DNA from: Ampelocalamus luodianensis
Taxonomy: Eukaryota; Streptophyta; Magnoliopsida; Poales; Poaceae
NCBI GenBank assembly: GCA_036346255.1
Contig: CM070625.1
Location: 38,568,520-38,632,519 of the forward strand
DNA length: 64,000 bases
Direction: 5' to 3'
Each line of letters starts with the position of its first letter. The first letter of the stretch is position 1. The notes under the pieces were generated by a model, which made no database searches, was not told the DNA's origin, and saw only the letters and a program-made list of their open reading frames with translations. A program made the translations under genes and the position numbers. Shown here piece by piece: positions 23,963 to 34,900 of the stretch.

Positions 23963-26139
23963 TGTAACATTCCAATTTTCAACTTGTGTTTCAAATGTAA
24001 GAAAATGAGGGGAAATTAAAACTTTTTCTTACATCTTGCAATTCTTGTATGTTCTTAAGGATTCTTGCAAAAGAATTATGGGATTACAAGTCACAAGTCA
24101 CTCGGATAAAAAACCTTGTCTTCCAAAAACCCTTATCTAATCTAGTGATCATCCACTGGAAATAGTTTTCTTGGGTGACCCTCTGAAAACTTTCACAATT
24201 TCTAGAAATTGTTTGGATATTCTTAGGGGCAGTCAACCCATTCGGACCTTTGGTCAAAACCCTAATCAGAACCCTGGATAATTTCTGGAGAAAAGTGCTC
24301 TGCATAAAAACCCCTGAAAATTTTACACAAGGTCCATCTCAAAGTCAGCAAGCTACCGTAAAAATTTCATAAATTTTGGAGTAGTTTGCTATGTCAAATG
24401 CTCCCTTAAAGTTTCAGCTCAAAATTTAATCCCTAAGCAAGACACTACTCCTTAGGTTCAAGTCTAACCCGAGCCCAACGCTTTTCTCTGGTGGAACTCA
24501 ACCTTCCCGGCTCGGCCCGAGCTCCTTCCTTGTCGCGACCATTTCACGGCCCGCGATCCTTGCCCTACCGCCGATCCGGGAGCTCTCGGACCTCCCACTC
24601 ACACGACCACCCGTGTCCGTTTTGCAAAGACAACCCTCCCGGGCATCCTCCAAGAACTCCTAAAGAAACCCTTGAGACCTCCCGAAAGTTCTCCAAAGGC
24701 CTCCTCCAATCTCCCGCAGACCTCCGAAGACCTCCTCAAACCACGTTGGCATTTTGCAAAGACCACCCCGCTGGTCTTTCGCAAAACAACCCTCCTTGAC
24801 CTCCCCTCGGACCACCCTTTTCGCCTTTGCAAAGACCACCCTTGCTCGCCCCTTCGGACCTCCTCGACCACCACTGTGCACCTTGGAGATCGTGAGCCAT
24901 CAACCTTAGATCTGTGGCTCGGACCTCTGTGCGCTAAGACCTCCGATCACCTTTTGAATCGGGACCCTTCGTTTCAAATCCAACCACCGGACCTCCTAAC
25001 CCGAGCTCCAGTCCACCGGCGCCATGCTCCTTGACCGTTTCTTTTGGCCTCTCACTTTGCTGGTGGGACCTCTGGGCTGGTCATCCTCGTTTTCCCACGC
25101 ATGCGTGTGTGTCGAGCTAGAGCGGTTTTGAGCGGTGCCTTGTCATTTCTTGCTCTTGTCAACGGCTACCTCGACAACCTTTATTTCGTATCAGCACCTT
25201 TTTCTCAAAGTCCTCCTTTCCACCTGCCCTGTCATTTCATGTACTTTCATGGCAGGGACTTTTGACTTAAGTGCACCATGGAGCTCCACCTTGCTCCACT
25301 CCTTTGCTCTCTCGGCTTTATTGAAACCACGGCTCCTCACTCAATCTTTTAGACTCCCTCTCCCTCATCCAGGCCTCTTTGTAGTCACTTGGGTTCATTT
25401 CTCAAAACTCCGAGACCTCCATTGTCTGGCTTTGAAGCTCCTTGAAGACATCCGAGCTCCAGTGGTTCATTTGCATTTCTTGGCATGCCGACTTGTCCAT
25501 TTGGGCACTTTGGGCATTTCCCTAACTTACCTTGTTTGGCCTTCTCAGGGATTGTCAAAGTGGGAACACGTTCCTTGAAGCCGGAATTTCTTTCTTCCTC
25601 ATCTCCGGCTTGCACCATTGTCGCCGTAGCTCTTTCTGCCATCCCCGGACCTCCTCCATTCTCAGGTGAGTACCTTAGCTTTGGAAATTCGGCTCTGTTG
25701 GACCTCGTTAGCTTTCCTTTTGTCGTTCTGTACCTCCGGCGGTCATCTCCGGCTAGCCGCCGGTAGGGTGAACTTTTGCTCTAGTTTTTGGCACCCTTAG
25801 ATCCTCCTCGTTATTTAGAGTTCACCCTTGTCCTTGGTTCCCGCCGGCATGGGCCACATCGCGTGGCGTGAGCCGTTGAGCGCTTCGGGAGTTTGTCGAT
25901 TGAGCTCTGTTTCGTCATCTTTTAGGACAGCCTTAATGCACAATCATTGCTAATCATTGGTGCATTAATCGTGTCTTAATCTGCTATTGTGGTGTCAGCG
26001 ACATGTGGGCCATGGGCTTAGAAATTAAATCGGAAGCCTTTTAGTGCCCTTTTAGGTTCATTTATTGCCAATCATCAAGGGCAATAAATTTGTCTGCCGC
26101 CCATTTTTGTCATTGTCCGGTGGTCCGCGCCATTAAAAA

Positions 26140-27240
26140 AAACCACGGACCTCCTCGGGCCAATCTTGGCGTCCATGAGCTCCCTTGTGTAGATCTCGGA
26201 CCCTTAGACCCTTTGTAAAGTCCTTAAGTTCCGGACCTCCCGCTGCAATCCTAGCCCTTAATGATCTCTTTGTGTTTAAATCTAAACCGTCGATCCTTTT
26301 CAGCAAAACCTAAGTCCTTGGAACTCCCGGTTGTGGTCTTAGCCGTTCACGACCTCTTCACTTCGACTGGACCGATAGATCTCCTGGTAAGTCTCTGGCA
26401 GCCAGGACCTCCCTTTATCTGAGATCCTGGCCGTTAAAGACCTCCATAGAGCAAATCCCAGCCGTTAGGATCACCCTCCACCTTGGGGTCCTCTTTGCAA
26501 AAGACCTCCTTGAGGCCCTCTGTGCAAAAAGACCACCCCTGACCGTGTATCAAAACCACCCCGAGCAAATCTGAGCCGTCAAAGACCTCCCCCCTGGGAG
26601 ATCTTAGCCATCGGGGTCCTCCTCCGCTAAATCCTCACTCCCAGGACCTCCCTGTAAAATCCCAACCGCTTGGACCTCCTCCCGGGTTCATCTCGACCGT
26701 CGAGATCTTCCTCCGTGAGGACCTCTGTTCTCAGGACCTCCTCGGTTAGATCTGAACCGTTCAGGACCTCCCTAGGCTTATCTGAGCCGTCCAGATCTCA
26801 TCCCGTTAAAACCCTGTCACTTAGGACCTCCCCGAGTAGATCTTGGCCGTCCAAGACCTCCTCGGTTGAATCCCAGCCGATCAGGACCTTCCTACTTGAT
26901 CGTGTCCGTTAAAGACCTCCCTCTAGAGATCTAGACCGTTGAAGACCTCCTCCGTGAGATCTTAGCCGTCGGACCTCCCTCGTAGGTTTACCCTTAGGAC
27001 CTCCCTAGTGCTCGGGACCGCGGATCTCGATCGGCGGTCACGACCTCCGTTAGGCGCGTGGACCTCCTTTGCGTCGCGTGCATGCCTTGATCGTGGCCGT
27101 TGGATCAGATCTCAACGGTCCAGAACTCCCAGTCGGGAGGAGGTCTTTTGTGCTGGCGTGCCGAGTCGTGGCCGTGCCATGAAGGATCGGCGGCCCACGA
27201 CCTCTCCTTTTCCTTGGTTCATTTGGACCTCCAGAGTTCA
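26140..27240 (+). repeat. GACCTCC / GCCGT minisatellite in element B 5' LTR
   Basis: A diverged unit of about 35-45 bases recurs: GACCTCC, a few bases, then AGATCT or similar, then (G/A)(C/A)CCGT. Examples are at 26825-26870 and 26920-26970. The same array is at 34180-35260 in the 3' LTR. Confidence 0.8.
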
Positions 27241-28805
27241 AATTTTCTAAGTCTTTTATTGTTTCAAATTTCAAAAGTGCATAACTTTGTCATTTTAGCT
27301 TCTTTTGAATGATTCGATTCTTTGTAGCTCTGTTAGAGTATGAGCGTTAATTTGAGAATGGATTTAGGCCTTTGTTATGAAATAGAAAATGATATAAACT
27401 GCATGAACTTGTTTAATATGAAATAGTGGTTTAGAAATTCATTGAAAATTTGTAAAATGCATAATTTATTCTCTGTAATACCAAGCTGAGCAAACTAAGT
27501 TTTGTTAAGACCCACTAGGATTGTCTTGTAATATAGAATAGGTCTTCATTTGATCCTTGCCATTTGAAATTAATGGTTCACTAGTTTTAGAACTTAGAAA
27601 AATCATAACTAATTCATTTCAACTCCGATTGGTGCAAACTCAGTTTTGCTGTTGTTAGGATAACCATATCTACCCACCATAAAAATTTCAAGTTCCAGAT
27701 CATTCTAGAAATTTTTGTCATGAACAGTAACCGTAATTAATTTAATTATGATTTTTAGTGAGAGAACTTAGTTTAGCCATAACTTTTTCATGCTGAGTCC
27801 AAATGACCTGTTTCTTGTTTCTAAATTTGTCTAAAATCATCCTCTAGATGCTGTAGAAATTTCATTGCATTTGGATAATTTTGCTGTGGAGTTTTATTTG
27901 GAGTTCTTGTTCTTATTTGGTTATCGCCTTTTCGCGTTAGGTTCCGAAGGAAATTATTGATTACGTGAGTGAATCCTCTGCAGCAAGAAAGTGATCTACA
28001 GCAAGGCAAGCAGTTTGATCATATCCACTCCATCCCATTACTTTTAAAATCTAATACTTTGTTTTACTTGTATGTATGCATGCTTTTGTATCAATGACTA
28101 ATTTTGCCGATTAGAGGTAGCTAATCCTATTGCATTGTTTCCCTTAAATTGTTCACCCCTGCCACTACCTTAGGAATATTATCCTCACCGGTGAATTAGA
28201 GCCCGGTGAATGATTTAGGGCCTCTTATTTGTCTTTACGTTATGATGCTTAGCAATGCTTAGATACCGGTAGAATTGGGCGGTTATCGACTTAGTCGGTA
28301 ACCTTGATCACACAAAATTATTATAACTTTATGTTTCAGCATTTTGCTATGTTTATTGTGAAAACCAAAACCTAAAAACAAATTGATTTAGACTTGGGCA
28401 CAATGGTATGTTGGTGTGCTTACGGGTGTGGTGGAATGGTGCAGAGTCAACAAGGACCGAACATCTTGTTACATCAGACCAAGCATTTTAGCGTGCTAAC
28501 CACACTAGAGGTATGGGACCTCTCTTGACTTAGTACTTTGGCGTGTATTGGCTTGGTCGCGAGGAGCCGCGGGGAGGGATGGTCTTTGGGAGCATTGTAG
28601 AGTCGAAAGGCTTCCCAGTGATGGTGGTTGTCTTTCGGTGGCAATGTAGCGTATGGATTCAGTCCATCTGAGCGGCTCGTAGTCAATGCACAATATTGGA
28701 AAGCGTCTCGTAGGACTTAGCCGTGCGGCATACCTTGAAGTGTGCTTTTGTGGCTTAAAGGCGGTCTCGAAGTGTGGGTACATTGGTACACCTGCGAGGT
28801 TAAAA

Positions 28806-28837
28806 CTATTCGAATAGCCTCGTCCTAGGTTATGGAC
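28806..28837. promoter_or_regulatory. Conserved ATTCGAAT / GTCC...GGAC block, element B 5' LTR
   Basis: CTATTCGAATAGCC is followed by GTCC, eight bases and GGAC. The second copy is at 36835-36866 in the 3' LTR. Confidence 0.65.
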
Positions 28838-29144
28838 ACGCTTGGCAAGGTCTTTCAAGAGTTAGACTACAACCTTTTAAATTAAGACTTGACATGGGTG
28901 GTACGAATGCGGGGTTAGTGCTATGTGTGGTGGCTATTGGGATAGTCACCAATAGGTGGTTACTCTGTACTTATTATATCATTTGTTATTTCAACAATTA
29001 CAATCAGTTTGTCAAATTGCTTTGAATCTATTACATTATTGCAAATGAAAACTCGCTTTATGCTAAAGGAAGTCGAGCCCTCCACTTAAATAAAGCTTGC
29101 ATGTAGTTAATTATAGTTACATTACCCTTACACGTCGGTCTTGC

Positions 29145-29169
29145 GAGTACAAAAACAATTTTTGTACTC
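29145..29169. promoter_or_regulatory. Conserved GAGTACA palindrome, element B 5' LTR
   Basis: The arms are extended to 11 bases (GAGTACAAAAA / TTTTTGTACTC) around a 3-base loop. The 3' LTR copy (37179-37202) has 10-base arms and a 4-base loop, so the length changes but pairing is kept. Confidence 0.75.
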
Positions 29170-29592
29170 AGTTGCTTTGCTTAATGTTTTTGTTGCAGAG
29201 GAAGAAGGTGAGCCCCAAGGGCTTCCCTTTTGTGAGATGTGCTACGGGTTGGACGACTAGCTTAGCGGCCCGGTCGGTTGCCACAATGGTTATGTGGCTA
29301 ACGGTTTGCTTTTGTCTTATCCATCTTATGGCACTTTTGCTTCATTGTCATCGTTACTTGTTGTTATTTGGCCAGTCGGCCCTTGTTGTAATAACTCTAT
29401 ATTATGTATGTCTTTTGCTAGACTTGTTATTATTGTGATGTATGGAATTGATGCATGATTTTGTAACGGGGTGTGTATACTGCATTTCTGGGAAGTATAC
29501 ATATCTCGGGGCTTGGTTTATTTGATTTGTGATGCTAGGGTCAATGGAAGACTAAGCATTACAAGCCGAATAAACCGGGGTCCCCACAAAGT

Positions 29593-29605
29593 TGGTATCA
29601 GAGCC
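29593..29605 (+). other. Primer binding site of element B
   Basis: TGGTATCAGAGCC, complementary to the 3' end of initiator tRNA-Met, four bases after the LTR end at 29588. Confidence 0.92.
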
Positions 29606-30442
29606 ATACTGACCGTAGAAACCCAAAGCTTGGTCGTCCTTTGGATATTTTGAAAAACTTAATTTCAAAATATCAAATGATTTATGAAAGCTTAAGTAAG
29701 TTCTCAGATTTTACTCCTTACCTATCTTAGCTTTCTTCTCTCATCTCGCTCTAACTTAAGTTTTAAAAGTTGTTTTACTCTCCTCCTTTCAAAAGATAGT
29801 GGTTATCGTTTAAGTTGGGTTTTGGGAACCAATGAGTTTGGCAAATTGAAGTGTTGGCTGCCCTTCTACAAGGTTTTGAAGCACGGAATGGTGAATTTCG
29901 ACTAGGAGCTTGGATGCAAAATCTGGACAGCAAGCGTCAATTTCCGGACAGCAAGCTCAAAGGTTCTAAAGAAGGTAGATAATAAGAGGATAATTCAACT
30001 AAAACTTGTGGGAATAAAAGGATAAGAAGTGATATTAGTTGGCTAAGTATCTAACACTATTGCTAGTGGTTCTACCCTGCTATTTGGTCCTATTAGAATT
30101 TGAGTTGCATGCTGAAATTTACCTTCCTAAACCGATTGCTCGTTCCCTCCATACGAGTTAGTCGTACCGGGAAGTTGACCTTGTGATTGAAACCTTGTGT
30201 TGATTTTGCGGTTGTTTTTGAGCTTTTTGAGTTCATTTCTTAGTGGTTAATTGTTCTTTGCCTTAAGCTTTCGGATTTGATCCTTGTCCATCTTAGTATC
30301 TACCCTCACCCTAACTTTCAGTAGAATACCTTAGCCCTTGACCTTTCTTTCGCGCTTTCACTTCTAGTCTTGGGTTCGCGCTAACCCATCTCTTCAGTAA
30401 CAGGATGTCGGACGGACCAGCGGACTAGGTCGTGGTGGCGGC
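29606..30442 (+). other. Untranslated leader of element B
   Basis: No coding frame is seen. A possible Gag start is ATG at 30405-30407 (MSDGPAD, then stop), two bases out of frame with the zinc-knuckle frame that follows. Confidence 0.5.
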
Positions 30443-30904
30443 GTGAAAACCTCCCCAGCTGGCTTGTCGGACAAGGATTGCAAGCGCCTCCCCTCCGGCG
30501 ATTGTGATGGATTGTGGTCTCCTTTTTGCTGTGACCATGGTAAAAAGAGCCATGTCGCCGAAGGTTGCAACCCTGGGAAGGCCAAGGTCTGCCGGCGCTG
30601 TGGTGAGGAAGGACACTACAACATCGGGTGTACCACAGCTTGCCCAAATTGTGATGAAGAGCACCTACCCGGAAACTGTCCGACTGCCAAAGTCACTTGT
30701 TTTCTCTGTGAGGGAAGCACTCACTCTTCCAAAGAGTGTAGCATGAGTCTGGTGATCGCCAGGTCATTAAAGCTTCAGCGACTGCTTCTTCGGTCGTCTA
30801 CAAGTATCGCAATCGCCAATGCTTCCAGACCTGAGAAGTTCTTGGACGATTTGTCTGTGGAGCTGCAGGACAAATTACCAGTCTATACCTTCCCTGACTT
30901 TTAG
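30443..30904 (+). CDS. Gag-like protein with four zinc knuckles (element B)
   Basis: An open frame of about 150 codons (no ATG; it opens at a GTG and is probably joined upstream by a frameshift) has four knuckles in the first 100 residues: C29-H32-H37-C42 with His in place of the second Cys, C50-C53-H58-C63 (CRRCGEEGHYNIGC), C67-C70-H74-C79 with one residue short, and C86-C89-H94-C99 (CFLCEGSTHSSKEC). No capsid (Retrotrans_gag) domain precedes them. Such arrays bind nucleic acid, so an RNA-packaging role is possible. The tail (STSIAIANASRPEKFLDD...) is not recognised. It ends at a TAG at 30902 and is followed by a second knuckle region in another frame. Confidence 0.6.
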   Translation: MKTSPAGLSDKDCKRLPSGDCDGLWSPFCCDHGKKSHVAEGCNPGKAKVCRRCGEEGHYNIGCTTACPNCDEEHLPGNCPTAKVTCFLCEGSTHSSKECSMSLVIARSLKLQRLLLRSSTSIAIANASRPEKFLDDLSVELQDKLPVYTFPDF

Positions 30905-30976
30905 ATTACGGTCGAGAATCCCGTAGTTGCTGGGACCAGAAAGAAGAAGCCAAAGGATCGTCGCAAGTGTCAACAA

Positions 30977-31315
30977 ATGGCGGACGTCACTTGTTTCTTC
31001 TGCAACAACAAGGGTCATTATGCTAATAATTGTCCTAAGAAGCTTGCAGCAACCCCTCGCCCTCCGCGGGCCGTGTTTCAGTCTCATGCACCTGCGGCCC
31101 AGCAGCAAGGTGGCCCCCGCAATCTGGCCGAGGTCACACGCTTTCATTGCCTTAGAATGGGGCACTACGCCAACAAATGCCCTGTGAAGAATCAAGATCT
31201 GAAGACTGCTCGTGGTCAAGCCAACTTCCTCTCCACCAAGGAAGCACAGGAGGCGCCTAACGCCATGTTGGGTACGCTTCTTGTCAACTTTTCGCCTTGC
31301 TCTTGCTTTGTTTGA
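30977..31315 (+). pseudogene. Gag C-terminus / protease N-terminus remnant (element B)
   Basis: This frame holds two more knuckles: CFFCNNKGHYANNC (residues 6-19), intact, and RFHCLRMGHYANKC (55-68), whose first Cys is Arg. It ends NAMLGTLLVNFSPCSCFV, the beginning of the protease also seen in element A (4643 downward), and stops before the DSGA active site. The break at about 31315 marks where the pol genes have been deleted. Confidence 0.78.
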
Positions 31316-31955
31316 ATTGAGATCCTCGGCCACCCTTGCGGAAGGAATTCCAGCCGCTCAACTTGGGAGTGGTTGAGCATGGCCTTCGTGCTGCCTTGGT
31401 TGTGCCACCCGCCTTGGTGGATCGTATCTAGCCCGCTCAGCAATCGTTTGGCTTGAGTGGCACCTCTCCTTTCCCTATACCTCCCAGGGTATCACCTACT
31501 TGGGATTACCTCAAATCTCTGTGACCTGATTAGCCATGGTCCCTCTAACCAACTAGCTGCGGAGGGATGACTCCGTATAGCTAATTATCAAGCCGAGGCC
31601 CCATTCGTTAGTGGATTAACCAGACAAATCGCTCCACCAACCAACAGCGATCTTGCCTCACCACCCACAAAATCAAGGAAGAATCTCTCAGTCTGTCAAT
31701 CCTTGTTATATCTAGACCTGGTAAGTTTTCCCCTTGTCGACTTAAGTGGCACCTTTTCTACCGATCAAAACCAAGATTTGTGTCGGTCCCTTGCTTGAGC
31801 TCCTTGTCTCGGGGAATCATTCCATCCAATCCCTCCAAGTTCAGTGGTCGAATCGTTCCAAGGATGAAGCCTCTTGGAAAACGAAAAGCCCGTCACCATA
31901 CAGACTACCCCTCTTTCGTTCCTGAGCGAGTAAAATCTCGGGACGAGATTTTTGT
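31316..31955 (+). pseudogene. Deleted pol region of element B
   Basis: No RT or integrase core can be read. The last ~40 bases (TCTCGGGACGAGATTTTTGT) encode in one frame the SRDEI-like tail that ends chromovirus integrases just before the polypurine tract. The middle is of unclear origin. Confidence 0.55.
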
Positions 31956-31968
31956 AAGGAGGGGAGAG
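31956..31968 (+). other. Polypurine tract of element B
   Basis: AAGGAGGGGAGAG, one base before the 3' LTR start TGTAACATCCC at 31970. Confidence 0.9.
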
Positions 31969-31969
31969 T

Positions 31970-34900
31970 TGTAACATCCCAATTTTCAACTTGTGTTTCA
32001 AATGTAAGAAAATGAGGGGAAATTAAAACTTTTTCTTACATCTTGCAATTCTTGTATGTTCTTAAGGATTCTTGCAAAAGAATTTTGGGATTACAAGTCA
32101 CAAGTCACTCGGATCGAAAACCTTGTCTTCCAAAAACCCTTGTCTAATCTAGTGACCATCCACTGGAAATAGTTTTCTTGGGTGACCCTCTGAAAACTTT
32201 CACAATTTCTAGAAATTGTTTGGATATTCTTAGGGGCGGTCAACCCATTCGGACCTTTGGTCAAAACCCTAATCAGAACCTTGGATAATTTCTGGAGAAA
32301 AGTGCTCTGCATAAAAACCCCTGAAAATTTTACACAAGGTCCATCTCAAAGTCAGCAAGCTACCGTAAAAATTTCATAAATTTTGGAGTAGTTTGCTATG
32401 TCAAATGCTCCCTTAAAGTTTCAGCTCAAAATTTAATCCCTAAGCAAGCCACTACTCCTTGGGTTCAAGTCTAACCCGAGCCCAACGCTTTTCTCTGGTG
32501 GAACTCAACCTTCCCGGCTCGGCCCGAGATCCTTCCTTGTCGCGACCATTTCCAGCCGCTGGATCCTTGCCCTACCGCTTCGATCTGGGGAGCTCTCGGA
32601 CCTCCCACTCACACGACCACCCCGTGTCCGTTTTGCAAAGACAACCCTCCCGGGCATCCTCCAAGAACTCCTCAGGAAACCCTTGGAGACCTCCCCGAAA
32701 GTTCTCCAAAAGGCCTCCTCCAATCTCCCGCAGGACCTCCTGAAGACCTCCTCAATCCACGTTGGCATTTTTGCAAAGACCACCCCGCTGGTCTTTCGCA
32801 AAACAACCCTCCTTGACCTCCCCTCGGACCACCCTTTTTCGCCTTTGCAAAGACCACCCTTGCTCGCCCCCTTCGGACCTCCTCGACAACCCTGTGCACC
32901 TTGGAGATCGTGAGCCATCCATCCTTAGATCTATGGCTCAGACCTCCTAGTGCGCTAAGACCTCCGATCACCTCTTTGAATCGGGACCCTTCGTTTCAAA
33001 TCCAACCACCCGGACCTCCTAACCCGAGCTCCAGTACACCCGAGCGCCATGCTCCTTGACCAGTTTCTTTTCGGTCTCTCACTGCCTGGTGGGACCTCTG
33101 GGACTGGTCATCCTCGTTTTTCCCACGCATGCGTGTGTGTCAGGGCTAGAGCAGTTTTGAGCAGTGCCTTGTCATTTCTTGCTCTTGTCAACGGCTACCT
33201 CTGACAACCTTTATTTCGTATCAGCACCTTTTTCTCAAAGTCCTCCTTTCCACCTGCCCTGTCATTTCATGTACTTTCATGGCAGGGACTTTTGACTTAA
33301 GTGCACCATGGAGCTCCACCTTGCTCCACTCCTTTGCTCTCTCGGCTTTATTGAAACCCTGAGCTCCTCACTCAATCTTTTAGACTCCCTCTCCCTCATC
33401 CAGGCCTCTTTGTAGTCACTTGGGTTCATTTCTCAAAACTCAGAGACCTCCATTGTGCAGCTTTGAAGCTCCTTGAAGACATCAGAGCTCCATGGTTCAT
33501 TTGCATTTCTTGGCATCTTGACTTGTCCATTTGGGCACTTTGGGCATTTCCTAACTTACCTTGTTTGGCCTCCTCGGGGATTGTCAAAGTGGGAACACGT
33601 TCCTTGAAGCGAATTTCTTTCTTCCTCATCTCCGGCTTGCACCATTGTCGTCGGAGCTCTTTCTGCCATCCCCGGACCTCCTCCATTCTCAGGTGAGTAC
33701 CTTAGCTTTGGAAATCCGGCTCTGTTGGACCTCGTTAGCTTTCCTTTTGTCGTTCTGTACCTCCGGCGGTCATCTCCGGCTAGCCGCCGGTAGGGTGAGC
33801 TTTTGCTCTAGTTTTTGGCACCCTTAGATCCTCCTCGTTATTTAGAGTTCACCCTTGTCCTTGGTTCCCGCCGGCATGGGCCACATCGCCGGCGGCAGGC
33901 CGTTGAGCGCACTCGGGAGTTTGTCGGTTCAGAGCTCCCGTTTCGTCATCATTTTAGGACAGCCTTAATGCACAATCATTGCTAATCATTGGTGCATTAA
34001 TCGTGTCTTAATCTGCGCTGTGGTGTCACTGACATGTGGGCCATGGGCTTAGAAATTAAATCCGGAAGCCTTTTAGTGCCCCTTTTAGGTTCATTTATTG
34101 CCAATCATCAAGGGCAATAAATTTGTCTGAGCCGCCCATTTTTGTCATTGTCCCGTGGTCGCGCCATTAAAGAAAACCACGGACCTCCTCGGGCCAATCT
34201 TGGCCGTCCATGAGCTCCTTGTGTAGATCTGGACCCTTAGACCCTTTTGTAAAGTCCTTAAGTTCAGGACCTCCCGCTGCAATCCTAGCCCTTAATGATC
34301 TCTTTGTGTTTAAATCTAAACCGTCGATCCTTTTACTGTAAAAACCTAAGTCCTTGGAACTCCCGGTTGTGGTCTTAGCCGTTCCACGACCTCTTCACTG
34401 TCGATCCGGACCGATAGATCTCTGGTAAGTCTCGGCAGCCGGGACCTCCCTTTATCTGAGATCTGGCCGTTAAAGACCTCCATAGAGCAAATCCCGGCCG
34501 TTAGGATCACCCTCCACCTTGGGGTCCTCTTTGCAAAAGACCTCCTTGAGGCCCTCGTGCAAAAAGACCACCCCACCGTGTATCAAAACCACCCGAGCAA
34601 ATCGAGCCGTCAAGACCTCCCCAGGAGATCTTAGCCATCGGGTCCTCCTCAGCTAAATCCCACTCCCGGACCTCCTGTAAATCCCAACCACTTGGACCTC
34701 CTCCCGGGTTCATCTCGACCGTCGAGATCTTCCTCCGTGAAGACCTCTGTTCTCGGGACCTCCTCGGTTAGATCTGAACCATTCGGGACCTCCTAGGCTT
34801 ATCGAGCCGTCGGATCTCATCCGTTAAAACCACATCACTTAGGACCTCCCCGAGTAGATCTTGGCCGTCCAAGACCTCCTCGGTTGAATCCCAGCCGATC

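Larger units (their letters stand above)
23963..29588 (+). repeat. Element B 5' LTR (5626 bp)
   Basis: It starts TGTAACATTCC and ends CCCCACA. It contains a GACCTCC-rich stretch (24590-25010), a denser GACCTCC minisatellite (26140-27240), an AT-rich part, the ATTCGAAT block (28806) and the GAGTACA hairpin (29145). Open frames in it (for example 24491-24799) are GC/CT-rich and are not preserved cleanly between the two LTRs, so they are not called as genes. Confidence 0.93.

Noticed and set aside
24491..25034. Open frames in the element B LTR (proline/serine-rich)
   Set aside because: They are a reading of the GACCTCC repeats; the second LTR copy changes frame by indels, and there are no known motifs.
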